Source: DASUPK01 sp963744105 (GTDB taxonomy: Bacteria > Actinomycetota > Thermoleophilia > Solirubrobacterales > 70-9). Taken from it: a stretch of 64,000 nucleotides of DNA. How positions within the stretch are numbered: the stretch's first letter is position 1; each line of letters opens with the position of its first letter. Where the stretch lies: positions 258,574-322,573 of the forward strand of contig CAVUSJ010000008.1 of NCBI GenBank assembly GCA_963744105.1, written 5' to 3'. Positions 16,078 to 26,064 of the stretch are shown here, piece after piece. A program made the position numbers and the translations under genes. The notes under the pieces are model-generated. The model had not been told where the DNA came from. It did not search any database and saw only the letters and a list, made by a program, of their open reading frames with translations.

Positions 16078-17058
16078 TTGGCGACCTTCCTAGTCGCTCC
16101 GGATTCGTTCAAGGGGACGCTCAGCGCGAAGGAGGTCGCTGAGTCGATCGGCCGTGGAATCGAGCGAGCCGGCGCCCGGGCCGAGCTCTGCCCGGCGGCC
16201 GACGGCGGGGAGGGCACCGCGGAGGTGCTGCTCGGTGCCATGGGGGGCGAGTGGCGAACGGCCGAGGTCCACGATCCGCTCGGACGACCGATCGAGGCGA
16301 GATTCGCGCTCGTGCGCGATGGCGCCACCGCGATCGTCGAGGCGGCGGCCGCGTCGGGCCTCGCCCTCGTTCCGGAGGATGAGCGCGATCCCGAGGCGGC
16401 TAGCAGCGCGGGAACGGGCGAGCTGATCGCGGCCGCGATCGAATCCGGCGCCCGGCGCGTCCTGGTCGCCGCCGGCGGCACCGCGACGGTGGACGGCGGG
16501 CGCGGCGCGATCGAGGCGCTTCAGGAGGCCGAGGGAGCGCGGGACGCGACCCTGGAGGTCCTCTGCGACACCTCCGTGCCGTTCGAGCGCGCCGCCGAGG
16601 AGTTCGCGGCCCAGAAGGGGGCGTCCGCCGATCAGATCTCGCGCCTGAGCTCCCGCGTGGTCGCCCTCGCCGGCACTCTCCCGCGGGATCCGCGTGGGAG
16701 AGCGATGACCGGCGCCGCCGGTGGCCTCTCCGGCGGGCTCTGGTCCGTCTTCGGTGCCCGGCTCGTCCCCGGAGCGACCTTCGTGCTCGGCGTGATCGGC
16801 TTCGACGCGCGGCTGGACGAGGCGGACGCCGTGGTCACGGGCGAGGGCCGCCTCGATGAGCAGAGCTTCGAGGGAAAGCTCGTCGGGCAGGTCGCCCGGC
16901 GATGCCGGGAGGCGCGACGTCCCCTGCACGTGATCGCGGGCTCGACCGCGCTCGATGCGGCGGCCGCCGACCGGAGAGGGATCGCCTCGGTGAGCGAGGC
17001 GGGAACGCCGGAGGCGATCAGCGATGCGGCGGCTCTGTTCGCCGATCCCGCCGGCTGA
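16078..17058 (+). CDS. glxK: Glycerate 2-kinase (GlxK/GarK family)
   Basis: 326 residues, somewhat shorter than the usual ~380. Phosphorylates D-glycerate at C2 with ATP. Family landmarks: N-terminal VAPDSFKGTLSAKEVAESI, CPAADGGEGTAEVLL, the glycine-rich VAAGGTATVDGGRGAIEAL, and C-terminal VVTGEGRLDEQSFEGKLVGQ. The start codon is TTG at 16078, one base after the stop of the acyl-CoA ligase, suggesting translational coupling. It is convergent with a secreted hydrolase gene. The assignment is firm at family level. Confidence 0.9.
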   Translation: MATFLVAPDSFKGTLSAKEVAESIGRGIERAGARAELCPAADGGEGTAEVLLGAMGGEWRTAEVHDPLGRPIEARFALVRDGATAIVEAAAASGLALVPEDERDPEAASSAGTGELIAAAIESGARRVLVAAGGTATVDGGRGAIEALQEAEGARDATLEVLCDTSVPFERAAEEFAAQKGASADQISRLSSRVVALAGTLPRDPRGRAMTGAAGGLSGGLWSVFGARLVPGATFVLGVIGFDARLDEADAVVTGEGRLDEQSFEGKLVGQVARRCREARRPLHVIAGSTALDAAAADRRGIASVSEAGTPEAISDAAALFADPAG

Positions 17059-17065
17059 GCGCGCG

Positions 17066-19662
17066 GATCAGGGCGGTCCGGTCCAGCCGGCCGCGTAGCA
17101 GGGGTCCGTTCCGCACGGGTCGGTGATCTGCCGTCAGATCGAGGAAGCTCAGCGATCTGGGTGCCGGATGTCCGGCGAGTGTCGATCACCGTGTCGTGCG
17201 GATCGACTCCGAAGCAGTCGTCCGGAGCGGTGTTCGTGATCGGCGCCGGATCGGTGCCCAGCGTCCCGCCAGCGCGGTTCGGACCGATGTCCCAGACGAA
17301 CATCCCGTTGCCGTTCGCGTCCGCGGCAGATCGAGGTTCGGGATGTCCGGGAAGAAGTCGACGAAGCCAGGCGTCCGTCCCGGATCCAGCGTCGGATAGC
17401 GGAGCGGCGCGCCGATCGTCCTCGCCTCGACCTCGGTGGCGACGTTCGAGACCTGATGGTCGCCATAGGCCATCTCGATCAGCACGTGATGCGCCGGCGT
17501 GTTCGGCAGCGGATTGGAGGTCATGTGGTTCGCGTAGCCGTCGGGCTCGCCGCGGTCCCACAGCAGCTGGATCATCGCCAGCAGCAGCGGCCGCTCCGAC
17601 TCGTTCGGATACGACGGGTAGAGGATCGAGGCGTAGTCGGAGAAGTCGACGCTCCGGGTGAGCAGGGTCGAGTAGTTCATGCCCGGCACGTAGAGAACGG
17701 TTCGCGTGATGTCCGGCTCGACCGCGGTGAGCGCGCCGCCCGCGATTCCGCCCTGGCTGTTGCCGTAGTAGTAGAGGCCCGACGCCGTGGTCGATGACCG
17801 ACTGGCCGCCGTTGAACTGGAAGGCCGGATCGCTCGAGAAGCCGTCCGAGTACATGAGCAGCCGGCCCAGGTAGATGAAGTTGAGGAATCCCTGCTGCAG
17901 CCCGTCCGGAAGGGCCTGGAATTTCGAGAGGTCCTGCAGCGCGCCGATCGCGGTGCCGACGTCGTCCTCCATCATGCCGGTGAAGTCCGTGGCGCAGGTG
18001 AGGACCCCGTCGTCGTTGCCGAGCTGTCGGACGTTGGTCGTGTGCACCTCGGTGTAGTCGCCGAAGAGGCCATGCCCGTACATCGAGGGCCGCACCTGGT
18101 GGTCGACGTTCCAGACGCCCGATCCCGGGCTCGTCTCGGTGACCGCCGACAGCGGGATGTTGCATGTGAACCGCGCCGTCATCGTCCCGTTCTGCTGTGG
18201 CAGCCCGTCGGAGCCGAGATTGAAGTGACCGCCGGGCTGGTACACGCCGCTGCCGTTGCTGCAACCGGAGCTCAGGAAGCAGGGCACCTGGTAGGTGCCG
18301 GTGACCTCGCGGACGTTCTGTCGGAGGCATGGGTCTGTCCCGCAGAGTCCTCATGACCCGGACTCGGAGACGGCTCTCCACTGTCTGGACGTCGGTGACT
18401 CGTCAACGGCGGCGCGTTACCCTGCATGTTCCCGTCGCCGGGAGTCTGTCACCGAGGTCGGCCAGGCCCTGATCCCTGATCGAGAGCATCCGCTGGGTGA
18501 TGTTCGGGGTGCTCGCGACCGTGAAGTCCCAGGCGTCGTAGAGGTCGCCGCGGGCGATCCCGGCCGCCTGGAGCTTGGAGAAGATCTCATCGAAGTGGGC
18601 CCGGCGGCTCTCGATCGACGGGACGTCGGTCTGTCACCCCGTCGCGATAGAGCGCGAAGCCCGGCGGAGCCGGGATGAGGTTGCCCGACGCGTCCTTGAG
18701 GTTCCGCATCGCGACGATGTAGCGGTGACCCTCGAGCAGGTTGCGACCCGGCCTGATGATCAGGTCGGTGTTGCCCAGGGCTCGAGGCGTTGGCGTCGAG
18801 CTCCGACCAGATCAGCTGGCGCTGCCCGGTGGCGGCGTCGATCAGCACGATCGGCTGGTTCGGCGCGAACGCCTGGTCCATGTCGGTGAGCGGGACGGCG
18901 CCCGTCTTCTGGAAGGCGGTCGGATTGTCGAGGCCCGGGACGCGCGTGACGATGCTCTCGCCGGGACTGAAGCCGTCGCTTTGGTTGATGCCGGCCGGGT
19001 CGATGTGGACGCCGTGACACGTTGGCGGGCGTCGAGTCGATGCTCAGGTTGACGCGTCTTCCGGTGGGCGTCGCTGGCGTCGTCGAGACGGTGTAGTGGT
19101 CGCTCGGCCACGGGAACAGGCAGTTGGTGCCGGGGCTGGCGATCGTCTCGCAGCGGGCCGCGTTCTTGAGGGCGGCGCACTGGGGCGCCGACTGCGCGAT
19201 CGAGGCGCTCGAGCGGCCGAGCGCCTTTGCTGCGCTCTTCTTGCCCTTCTTGCGCTTGCCGCCGCCGGTGGCGGTGACGGTCAGGTGGCTCGCCGCGCAG
19301 CCCTGCAGGACCTCCTTGCCGGTCGTGCTCAGGGTGAGCGCGACCTTCTTGGTGCCGCGACGGAGCTTCACGCGCCTCGGGTCGGTCAGAGCCGGTCCCC
19401 CCTGGAACGAGGTGACCGAGAGCTGCACCTTCCGGGCCTTCGACGACCGAGCGACGACCGGAATCGTGCCCGAGGCCAGCAGGGCGGTGTCACTCTGTGC
19501 GCCCTTGAAGTGCAGGGAGACGGCCTTGTGCTTCTTCGCGATCGAGGGGGCGGCGGGCAGCACGACCACGAGCGCGACCAGCAGGCAGAGGCAGAAGGCG
19601 AGCCCGGTGAGCCCGCGGCGGCCGTTCCCTCGACCCTCGAGCAATTCCTGTCCTCTCTCCAT
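17066..19662 (-). CDS. Secreted alpha/beta-hydrolase-like protein broken by several frameshifts
   Basis: Starts at ATG 19662 with a signal sequence (GLAFCLCLLVALVVVLPAAP), then a beta-rich segment (VQLSVTSFQGGPALTDPRRV) and a hydrolase body. In-frame pieces are separated by shifts near 19020, 18780, 18640, 18440-18360, 17795 and 17330. Conserved sequence continues across all of them: IVLIDAATGQRQLIW, LYDAWDFTVASTPNITQRML, CFLSSGCSNGSGVYQPGGHF, LYYYGNSQGGIAGG (nucleophile-elbow-like GNSQGG) and FVWDIGPNRAGGTLG, ending ITDPCGTDPCYAAGWTGPP at TGA 17066. Total about 865 codons. Possibly a lipase or esterase with an unknown substrate. With six or more breaks it is either a pseudogene or the worst casualty of assembly indels; the lack of internal decay favours the latter. 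Confidence 0.6.
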
Positions 19663-19741
19663 TCCCTCAGGACCTCCCTGGTCCCGCCAGGGAACCTATC
19701 AGCAGAACCCGGGCTGGTGGCGCCGCGATAGCTTCTGATCG

Positions 19742-20479
19742 ATGAGCGAGAGGCGAGGGGTAGCGCTGGTGACGGGCGCCAGCAGCGGCATCGGGGAGGC
19801 GACGGTCCGCTCGCTCGCCGCCGCAGGCTTCGAGGTGGTGGCCGCGGCGCGGCGCGTCGAGCGCTGCGAGGAGGTGGCCCGCGACGTCGGCGGTCGCGCG
19901 GTCCGGCTCGACGTCGCCGATCCGGACTCGGTCGCGGAGCTGGCCGAGAGCCTCCCGGAGGTCTCCGTGCTGGTCAACAACGCCGGGGGCGCACTCGGGC
20001 TCGAGCCGGTCGCCGAAGCCGACGAGGAGAACTGGCGGCAGATGTACGAGACGAACGTAATGGGGGTCATGCGGGTCACGAAGGCCCTCCTCCCCGCGCT
20101 GGAGCGCGCGGGGGACGGCCACATCGTCGTGATCGGCTCAGTGGCCGGCGTGGAGGTCTATCCCGGCGGCGCCGGATACACGGCCGCGAAGCACGCGGCG
20201 AACGCGGTGACCCGCACGCTCCGCCTGGAGCTCCTCGGCACGCCCATCCGTGTCAGCGAGGTGGCTCCGGGCATGGTCGAGACCGAGTTCTCGCTGACTC
20301 GCTTCGCGGGTGACGAGGTTAAGGCGGCCAAGGTCTACGAGGGCACGACTCCGCTGACGGCCGAGGACGTCGCCGATGCGATCGCCTACGTCGTCACCCG
20401 CCCACCTCACGTGGACGTCGACTACGTGTCGATCAAGCCCACCTCGCAGGCGACCGCCCGCGACGTGCACCGCGGCTAG
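19742..20479 (+). CDS. Short-chain dehydrogenase/reductase (3-hydroxy acid dehydrogenase-like)
   Basis: 245 residues, classical SDR. NADP(H)-binding TGASSGIG at residues 11-18, NNAG at 79-82, catalytic Ser133 and Tyr146-x3-Lys150. The C-terminal VDVDYVSIKPTSQATARDVH resembles YdfG-type serine/3-hydroxy acid dehydrogenases, so oxidation of a small 3-hydroxy acid is plausible. A TAGCTT hexamer (19729-19734) ends 7 nt before the ATG and no Shine-Dalgarno is present, so the mRNA is probably leaderless. Overlaps the convergent patatin gene by 4 nt. Confidence 0.88.
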   Translation: MSERRGVALVTGASSGIGEATVRSLAAAGFEVVAAARRVERCEEVARDVGGRAVRLDVADPDSVAELAESLPEVSVLVNNAGGALGLEPVAEADEENWRQMYETNVMGVMRVTKALLPALERAGDGHIVVIGSVAGVEVYPGGAGYTAAKHAANAVTRTLRLELLGTPIRVSEVAPGMVETEFSLTRFAGDEVKAAKVYEGTTPLTAEDVADAIAYVVTRPPHVDVDYVSIKPTSQATARDVHRG

Positions 20480-21756
20480 CTCTTCTCCGCGGCCTCGGCC
20501 TCGCCGGACTGCCGGAGGAGAGCCCCGGTGGTCTGCTCGAGGACGCGCCGCCAGGCGGACATCCCCTTCTCCTCCTCCTCGACAGTCTCGATCACCCGCT
20601 GCACGCGCCGAGCGGAGATCTCGATGCCGTGACGGGCCGCGATCTCCTTGTAGCGCTGGTAGTCGCGCGCCAGCCTGACGGTGACCGACTCAAAGCCGTG
20701 CTTGGCGATTTGAAGCCGGGCCGAGTAGTCGAGGATCGAGGTCCCGAACATCAGCTCGTCGTTGAACTCGGGCTCGATCAGGATGATGTCGACGTCCGGG
20801 AAGCGCTCGTTCCACGACTGCACGGCGAGGTGGAGTCGCGCGTGGGCCATCAGACGGAAGGCCTGATTGCCGATCGCGGGCATGCCCATGTCGGAGACGC
20901 GGCGGACCCGGGAGCCGAAGACGGTGGGAATCCGGGTCTCGAAGTCGTTCACGTAGGGGACCAGCGGGTTGACCACGACGATGAACTTTGCACCCGCCTC
21001 GACCGCGACGTCCACGTTGGTCGTGGAGACGATCCCACCGTCCACGAGCTGCCTGCCGCGGAGCTCATAGGGCTCATAGACGATCGGCAGGGCGCCGGAG
21101 GCCGCCACGGCGCGGGAGATCGGCACGTTGTCCCACTCCCCCTCACCGAAGACGATGCGCTCGCACGTGTCCAGATCGGTGGCGGTGATGCGGAGGTCTG
21201 ACTCGAGCTCGCGGAAGTCGTTCGTGCGGTCCGGGTCCGATAGCACGTTGCGCATGTACTGCTCGATGCCGCGGTTGTGGTAGATCCCGGTCGGAAGGCC
21301 CTCGGCCAGGCCCATGACGATGTCGACCATGGACATCTCGCCGATGTTGCCCGCGAGCTGGCGGACCATTGCGGCCGCCCGCAGGGGAAGCACCGCCAGG
21401 CGACTGGCGAACCCCCTGTAGTTCGGGCGCAGCAGCGTGCGCAGCGACGCGTTCTCGATCGGAGAGGGCAGCGCCTTGTCGAGGACGCGGAACATCTCCT
21501 CGGGCGTGACACCGTTCGCGATCATGCTGGCGACGAAGGCGCCGGCGCTCGTGCCGACGTAGATGTCGAAGTCGTTGACGGTGCGGTTGACGGCGAGCAG
21601 GTCGAAGGCGCGCAGGGCGCCCATTTCGTAGACGCCGCCGGTGAAACCTCCGCCGCCGAGCACCAAGGCGGTCTTGTCGCCCCGACCGCGCCGCTTTCTC
21701 CCTTTAGCGTTGCTGCGTCTGCCGTCGGGGCCGTCGAACTGGACGACTTTCCCCAT
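20476..21756 (-). CDS. Patatin-like phospholipase (NTE-type)
   Basis: 426 residues. Oxyanion-hole motif LGGGGFTGGVYEMG (~33-46), nucleophile Ser70 in GTSAG (68-72) and the dyad Asp in LVDGGIVS (~235). These three define the patatin Ser-Asp lipid acyl hydrolases. N-terminus Lys/Arg-rich (SNAKGRKRRGRGDKTA), no signal peptide, so it is cytoplasmic or membrane-associated. The C-terminal ~120 residues (KHGFESVTVRLARDYQRYKE) are helical and charged. Starts at ATG 21756, divergent from the DD-carboxypeptidase. Likely cleaves phospholipid or lysophospholipid esters; exact substrate not shown. Confidence 0.88.
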   Translation of the reverse strand: MGKVVQFDGPDGRRSNAKGRKRRGRGDKTALVLGGGGFTGGVYEMGALRAFDLLAVNRTVNDFDIYVGTSAGAFVASMIANGVTPEEMFRVLDKALPSPIENASLRTLLRPNYRGFASRLAVLPLRAAAMVRQLAGNIGEMSMVDIVMGLAEGLPTGIYHNRGIEQYMRNVLSDPDRTNDFRELESDLRITATDLDTCERIVFGEGEWDNVPISRAVAASGALPIVYEPYELRGRQLVDGGIVSTTNVDVAVEAGAKFIVVVNPLVPYVNDFETRIPTVFGSRVRRVSDMGMPAIGNQAFRLMAHARLHLAVQSWNERFPDVDIILIEPEFNDELMFGTSILDYSARLQIAKHGFESVTVRLARDYQRYKEIAARHGIEISARRVQRVIETVEEEEKGMSAWRRVLEQTTGALLRQSGEAEAAEKS

Positions 21757-21840
21757 CAGGAAGGGGATTATGCCAGCGACCTGGGCTGGTCAGCCAACCA
21801 ACCCGCAACCTTGTCTCCGTTGCCCTGTTTCATGGGGTTC

Positions 21841-23133
21841 ATGCGCAGGCACAGAGGGGTGATCTCGATTGCGCTCGCGGCGGCGCTCGTCCTGCCTGCC
21901 GCGGCCGAGGCACGGCCGCAGGGGCCCGACAAGGCCTTCAGGACGCCGATCGCCCACGGCGCGGCCACCGCCCACACCTCGGTCTCGCGAGGCAAGCTGG
22001 CGAGCGGGCTGGCGAAGCTCTTCCGCGGGGTCGGCAAGAGCGGCGCCTTCGTCTTCGACCCGGGCACCCATCAGGTGCTCTTCGCGCGCAAGGGCGGCCG
22101 CATGCGGATCCTGGCCTCGAACTCGAAGCTCTTCACCACCTCGACGGCGCTCTCCCGCTTCGGTCCCGAGGACAGGCTGCACACCACGGCGTGGTCCACC
22201 GACCCGATCAGCGACGGGATCAGCCAGGGCCTCTACCTGCGGGGCGGCGGGGATCCGACCCTGACCACAGCGGGCATCACCAAGCTCGCCGACCGCGTGC
22301 GGGCGGCCGGGGTGACCACGGTTCAGGGGCCACTCCGCTACGACGCCTCCTTCCTCGACGGCCAGACCGGGATCCCCGAGCACGGGATCACCTTCGAGAG
22401 CGTCGGTCACCTCTCGGGGCTTCAGATCGACAACGGCTCCCCCGGCGACCCGGCGAAGACCGCCGCTCAGCGCTTCGAGGACGCCCTCCGCAAGGACGGG
22501 GTGTTGATCGGCAACAGCGTCACGCCCGGGACCGTGTCCCCCGGAGCCCTGCAGATCGCCGACTTCACCTCTCCGCCCATGGCCGACATCGTCCAGGACA
22601 CGCTCGTCCCCTCCAACAACTACCTCGCCGAGATGCTGCTCAAGGACGTCGGTTCCGCGTTCGGCGGAAGCGGCTCGACCGCCGGCGGCATTTCGGTCGT
22701 CAGGCAGTTCGCCGCCGATCAGGGCGCGAAGTTCGCCGGTGAGAACGGCTCGGGCCTCACCAGGCGCAACAAGGCCTCGCCCGCGTCCGTCGTCAAGCTC
22801 CTCGACTCGATGATCGAGATCGACCACAAGAAGTCGCCCGAGGAGCAGCTGACGCAGGAGCGGCTCCGCGACGCCTGGATCAATTCCCTCGCGGTGGCGG
22901 GGCGCACGGGCACCGTCGCCCACCGCATGCGCGGGACCGCCGCGGCCGGCAGCTGCCATCTGAAGACCGGGACCCTGGACGGGGTCAGCGCGCTGTCGGG
23001 CTACTGCTTCCGGGGAGGCGACGACGCCGATCACGCGGTGATCTTCTCCCTGCTGATGAACCGGACCAACGTGAACCGCGCCCACGTGGTCCAGGACCGG
23101 ATGGCGGCCCTGATCGCGCGCTACAGCCGCTAG
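21841..23133 (+). CDS. dacB: D-alanyl-D-alanine carboxypeptidase/endopeptidase (PBP4, peptidase S13)
   Basis: 430 residues with an N-terminal signal peptide (RRHRGVISIALAAALVLPAA). Penicillin-binding motifs: S93-x2-K96 in ASNSKLFTT, SNN in LVPSNNYLAEML, and KTG in HLKTGTLDGVSALSGYC. Trims peptidoglycan stem peptides outside the membrane. It is shorter than typical PBP4, so the insert domains are reduced. An in-frame upstream ATG (21832) would add only MGF; 21841 is preferred by the n-region. It is convergent with ligA and their stop codons overlap (23130-23133). Confidence 0.9.
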   Translation: MRRHRGVISIALAAALVLPAAAEARPQGPDKAFRTPIAHGAATAHTSVSRGKLASGLAKLFRGVGKSGAFVFDPGTHQVLFARKGGRMRILASNSKLFTTSTALSRFGPEDRLHTTAWSTDPISDGISQGLYLRGGGDPTLTTAGITKLADRVRAAGVTTVQGPLRYDASFLDGQTGIPEHGITFESVGHLSGLQIDNGSPGDPAKTAAQRFEDALRKDGVLIGNSVTPGTVSPGALQIADFTSPPMADIVQDTLVPSNNYLAEMLLKDVGSAFGGSGSTAGGISVVRQFAADQGAKFAGENGSGLTRRNKASPASVVKLLDSMIEIDHKKSPEEQLTQERLRDAWINSLAVAGRTGTVAHRMRGTAAAGSCHLKTGTLDGVSALSGYCFRGGDDADHAVIFSLLMNRTNVNRAHVVQDRMAALIARYSR

Positions 23134-25190
23134 ACCCTGCCCCTGGGCGGCGTGCCCTTTTTCGGCGCGCCATCCTCGCCGACCAGCTTCTGCAGCCCCT
23201 CCTCGTCGATGACGTCGGTGCCGTGCTCCTCGGCCTTGGCGAGCTTCGAGCCGGGACTGTCCCCCGCGATCACGTAGTCGGTCTTCTTCGAGACCGAGTT
23301 GACGACCTTGCCGCCGGCGAGCTTGATCAGGCGCGTCGCCTGCTCGCGGCTCAGGTTCGGCAGCGTGCCCGTCAACACGAGGGTCTTGCCGTCGAGCGGG
23401 CCACCCTGCCTGCGGCGCTCGGATGGGTCGAGCTCCATCCGCAGGCCGGCCTTCCGGAGCCGCTCGATCAGCTTCCGCGTGCGCTCCTCGGACAGCTCCT
23501 CGAAGATCTGCTCCGCCAGCACGGGGCCGATTCCCTCGGCCTGGACTATCTCATCGGGCTGAGCCTCGAGCAGAGCATCCATCGTGCCGAAGTGCTCGGC
23601 GAGCGACTCGGCGTTGACGAAGCCGATGCCCGGGATGCCGAGCGCGTACAGAACGCGCGAGAAGGGCATCTTCTTCGCGTTCTCGATCTCCTCCATCAGG
23701 TTCTCGGCGGAGATCTGACCGAACCCCTCGAGCTCCGCGATCCGCTCGGCGGTGAGCTCGAAGATGTCCGCCGCGTCGGAGATCAGGCCCTCCTGGAGGA
23801 ACCGGTAGGCGTTCTTCTCGCCCAGCCCCTCGATCTCGAGCGCCCCGCGGAAGTGCTTGATGTGCTGGAACTGCTGTCCGGGGCAGCCCGTGCGGTTGGG
23901 GCAAATGGTGAAGACGCCGTCCTCGGGCTTCTCCGTCGGAGTGCCGCAGAGCGGGCACTTCTTCGGCGGTTTTGGACGGCGCGTTCCCTTCTTGCGGCGC
24001 TGGATGATCGGCGAGACGACCTGCGGGATCACGTCGCCGGCGCGCATCACCACGACCTCGTCGCCCTCGCGAACGTCCTTGCGCTCCAGGTCCTCCTCGT
24101 TGTGGAGGGTCGCGGTGCTCACGGTCACCCCGCTGACGTGGACCGGCTCGAGCATCGCGAAGGGCAGCAGATGGCCGGTGCGCCCGACGTTCCAGACGAT
24201 CTTGTTGAGCTTCGTCGTCGCCGTGGTCGGCGGGAACTTCCAGGCGACGGCCCAGCGCGGCTCCCGGCCGGCGACGCCGAGCTCGCGCTGCAGCCCGCGG
24301 TCGTCGACCTTGACGACGACGCCATCGATCTCGAAGTCGAGCGCGTCGCGGCGCCCCTCCCACCAGCGGCAGCGCTCGGCGACCTCGTCCACGCCGTGCA
24401 GGATCGAGATGTCGACGTTGACCTTGAATCCCCGCTCGCGCAGCCACTCGAGCGACTCCGAGTGGCTGTCGGGCTCCCAGCCCCTCAGGGCGGCGACCCC
24501 GTAGCACCAGATCGAGAGAGGCCTGGTGGCCGTGATCGAGGAGTCGAGCTGGCGGAGTGAGCCCGCCGCCGCGTTGCGCGGGTTGGCGAAGGTCGCTTCG
24601 CCGTCCTGCGCGCGCTGCTCGTTCACCTTCGCGAAGCCGGCGATCGGCAGGTAGATCTCGCCGCGCACCTCGACCAGCTCCGGCGCGTCCTCGATCTTCA
24701 GCGGGATCGCCTTGATCGTCCGCAGGTTCTGGGTGACGTCCTCACCGATGCGCCCGTCGCCGCGCGTCGCGCCGCGCACGAAGATCCCGTTCTCGTAGGT
24801 CAGCGAGATCGCCAGGCCGTCGACCTTCGGCTCGGTGACGTAGCGGATCTCCCGTCCGGAGATGTCGAGTCGCTCCAGCTGTCGCTCCACCCGCTTGGCC
24901 CACGCCCGCAGCTCGTCCTCGTTCCGGGCGTTGCCGAGAGAGAGCATCGGCTCGTGGTGCTCCACCTGCTTGAACTTGCCGAGCGGCTTGCCGCCGACCC
25001 GCTGGGTCGGCGAGTCGGGCGTGACCAGCTCGGGATTCGCCTCCTCGATCTCCCGCAGATCGCGGAGCAGGTCGTCGTACTCGGTGTCCGAGACGGTCGG
25101 GTCGTCAAGCACGTAGTAGCGGTGGTCGTGCTTGACGATCTCCCGCCGCAGCTCCTCGGTGCGCTTCTTTGCCCCCTTGGCGGGACTCAC
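23130..25190 (-). CDS. ligA: NAD-dependent DNA ligase
   Basis: 686 residues from GTG 25190, which overlaps the surE stop (GTGA); a longer in-frame start exists but lies inside surE. Domain order is complete: Ia/adenylation domain with catalytic K122 in the KVDG motif (TEPKVDGLAIS), OB fold, Cys4 zinc finger (CPLCG...TICPNRTGC), helix-hairpin-helix region (EGLGEKNAYRF, LGIPGIGFVNAESLAEHFGT) and C-terminal BRCT (KTLVLTGTLPNLSREQATRL). Seals nicks in replication and repair using NAD+. Essential in most bacteria. Confidence 0.97.
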   Translation of the reverse strand: MSPAKGAKKRTEELRREIVKHDHRYYVLDDPTVSDTEYDDLLRDLREIEEANPELVTPDSPTQRVGGKPLGKFKQVEHHEPMLSLGNARNEDELRAWAKRVERQLERLDISGREIRYVTEPKVDGLAISLTYENGIFVRGATRGDGRIGEDVTQNLRTIKAIPLKIEDAPELVEVRGEIYLPIAGFAKVNEQRAQDGEATFANPRNAAAGSLRQLDSSITATRPLSIWCYGVAALRGWEPDSHSESLEWLRERGFKVNVDISILHGVDEVAERCRWWEGRRDALDFEIDGVVVKVDDRGLQRELGVAGREPRWAVAWKFPPTTATTKLNKIVWNVGRTGHLLPFAMLEPVHVSGVTVSTATLHNEEDLERKDVREGDEVVVMRAGDVIPQVVSPIIQRRKKGTRRPKPPKKCPLCGTPTEKPEDGVFTICPNRTGCPGQQFQHIKHFRGALEIEGLGEKNAYRFLQEGLISDAADIFELTAERIAELEGFGQISAENLMEEIENAKKMPFSRVLYALGIPGIGFVNAESLAEHFGTMDALLEAQPDEIVQAEGIGPVLAEQIFEELSEERTRKLIERLRKAGLRMELDPSERRRQGGPLDGKTLVLTGTLPNLSREQATRLIKLAGGKVVNSVSKKTDYVIAGDSPGSKLAKAEEHGTDVIDEEGLQKLVGEDGAPKKGTPPRGRV

Positions 25191-26029
25191 CGCTGCGTGG
25201 GGGCCTCGGTGTCCTCGGCGGCCGCCTGCGCCCTGGAGAGCATTCCTTTGAAGTCCCACTCCCTGAGGCGATCGAGGCTCGGGCGGTCGGTGAGGTCGAA
25301 ATGGACCGGAGTCACGGAGACACGGTCGCGGGCGATCGCGGAGAGGTCTGACCCCGGCTCGTCCTCGAACGAGGGCTCGAACCCGTAGATCTGGTATCTG
25401 AGCCGGCCGCTCTCCGGATCCTCGTCGACCAGTCGCATCTCGTCGTTGTAGAGGCGCTTGCCGAGGTGCGTGACCTCGACGCCGCTCGGCTCGCCCGGAG
25501 GGAAGTTGACGTTGATCAGGGTGTCAGCGGGCAGCGGATCCTCGGCGACCCGGCGCACCAGCTGCGCCGAGAAGGCCGCCGATGAGGAGAAGTCATAGTC
25601 CCGCCTCGCGTAGTAGTCGAGGTCGCTCGGAGCGGACTGTTGGGACAGGGCGATCGCCGGAATCCCGAGGACTATCCCCTCCAGCGCGGCCGCCACGGTG
25701 CCCGAGTAGGTGATGTCGTCGCCGAGGTTTGAGCCGTGGTTGATTCCGGAGACGATCAGCTCCGGCCGCTCGCCGATCAGGCCCAGCTCGCCGAACCGCA
25801 CGCAGTCGACGGGCGTCCCGTCGGTCGCGTAGCCGCTCGAGCCGTCGTCGAAGCGGATCTCCTCGACCCAGAGCGGCGAGCGGGTCGTGATGCTGCGCGC
25901 GGTCGCGCTGCGATTGGAGTCCGGCGCGATCACGTGGACCTCGAGCTCGGGGATCTTGCGCAGCTCGCGGCGCAGGGCGTGCAGGCCCGTCGCCTGGATC
26001 CCGTCGTCGTTGGTGATCAGAACTCGCAT
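25187..26029 (-). CDS. surE: 5'/3'-nucleotidase SurE
   Basis: 280 residues. Starts at ATG 26029 with MRVLITNDDGIQATG; Asp8 and Asp9 are the metal ligands. Further motifs: APDSNRSATARSITTR, TDGTPVDCVRFG and SGINHGSNLGDDITYSGTVA. Removes phosphate from nucleoside monophosphates and short polyphosphate in stationary phase or stress in known homologues. The preceding TAGAAT hexamer ends 10 nt before the ATG, implying a very short leader. Overlaps ligA start by 3 nt (GTGA). Confidence 0.95.
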   Translation of the reverse strand: MRVLITNDDGIQATGLHALRRELRKIPELEVHVIAPDSNRSATARSITTRSPLWVEEIRFDDGSSGYATDGTPVDCVRFGELGLIGERPELIVSGINHGSNLGDDITYSGTVAAALEGIVLGIPAIALSQQSAPSDLDYYARRDYDFSSSAAFSAQLVRRVAEDPLPADTLINVNFPPGEPSGVEVTHLGKRLYNDEMRLVDEDPESGRLRYQIYGFEPSFEDEPGSDLSAIARDRVSVTPVHFDLTDRPSLDRLREWDFKGMLSRAQAAAEDTEAPTQR

Positions 26030-26064
26030 CCGACCACCGATTCTAAGGTCGGGAGGATCGCGTT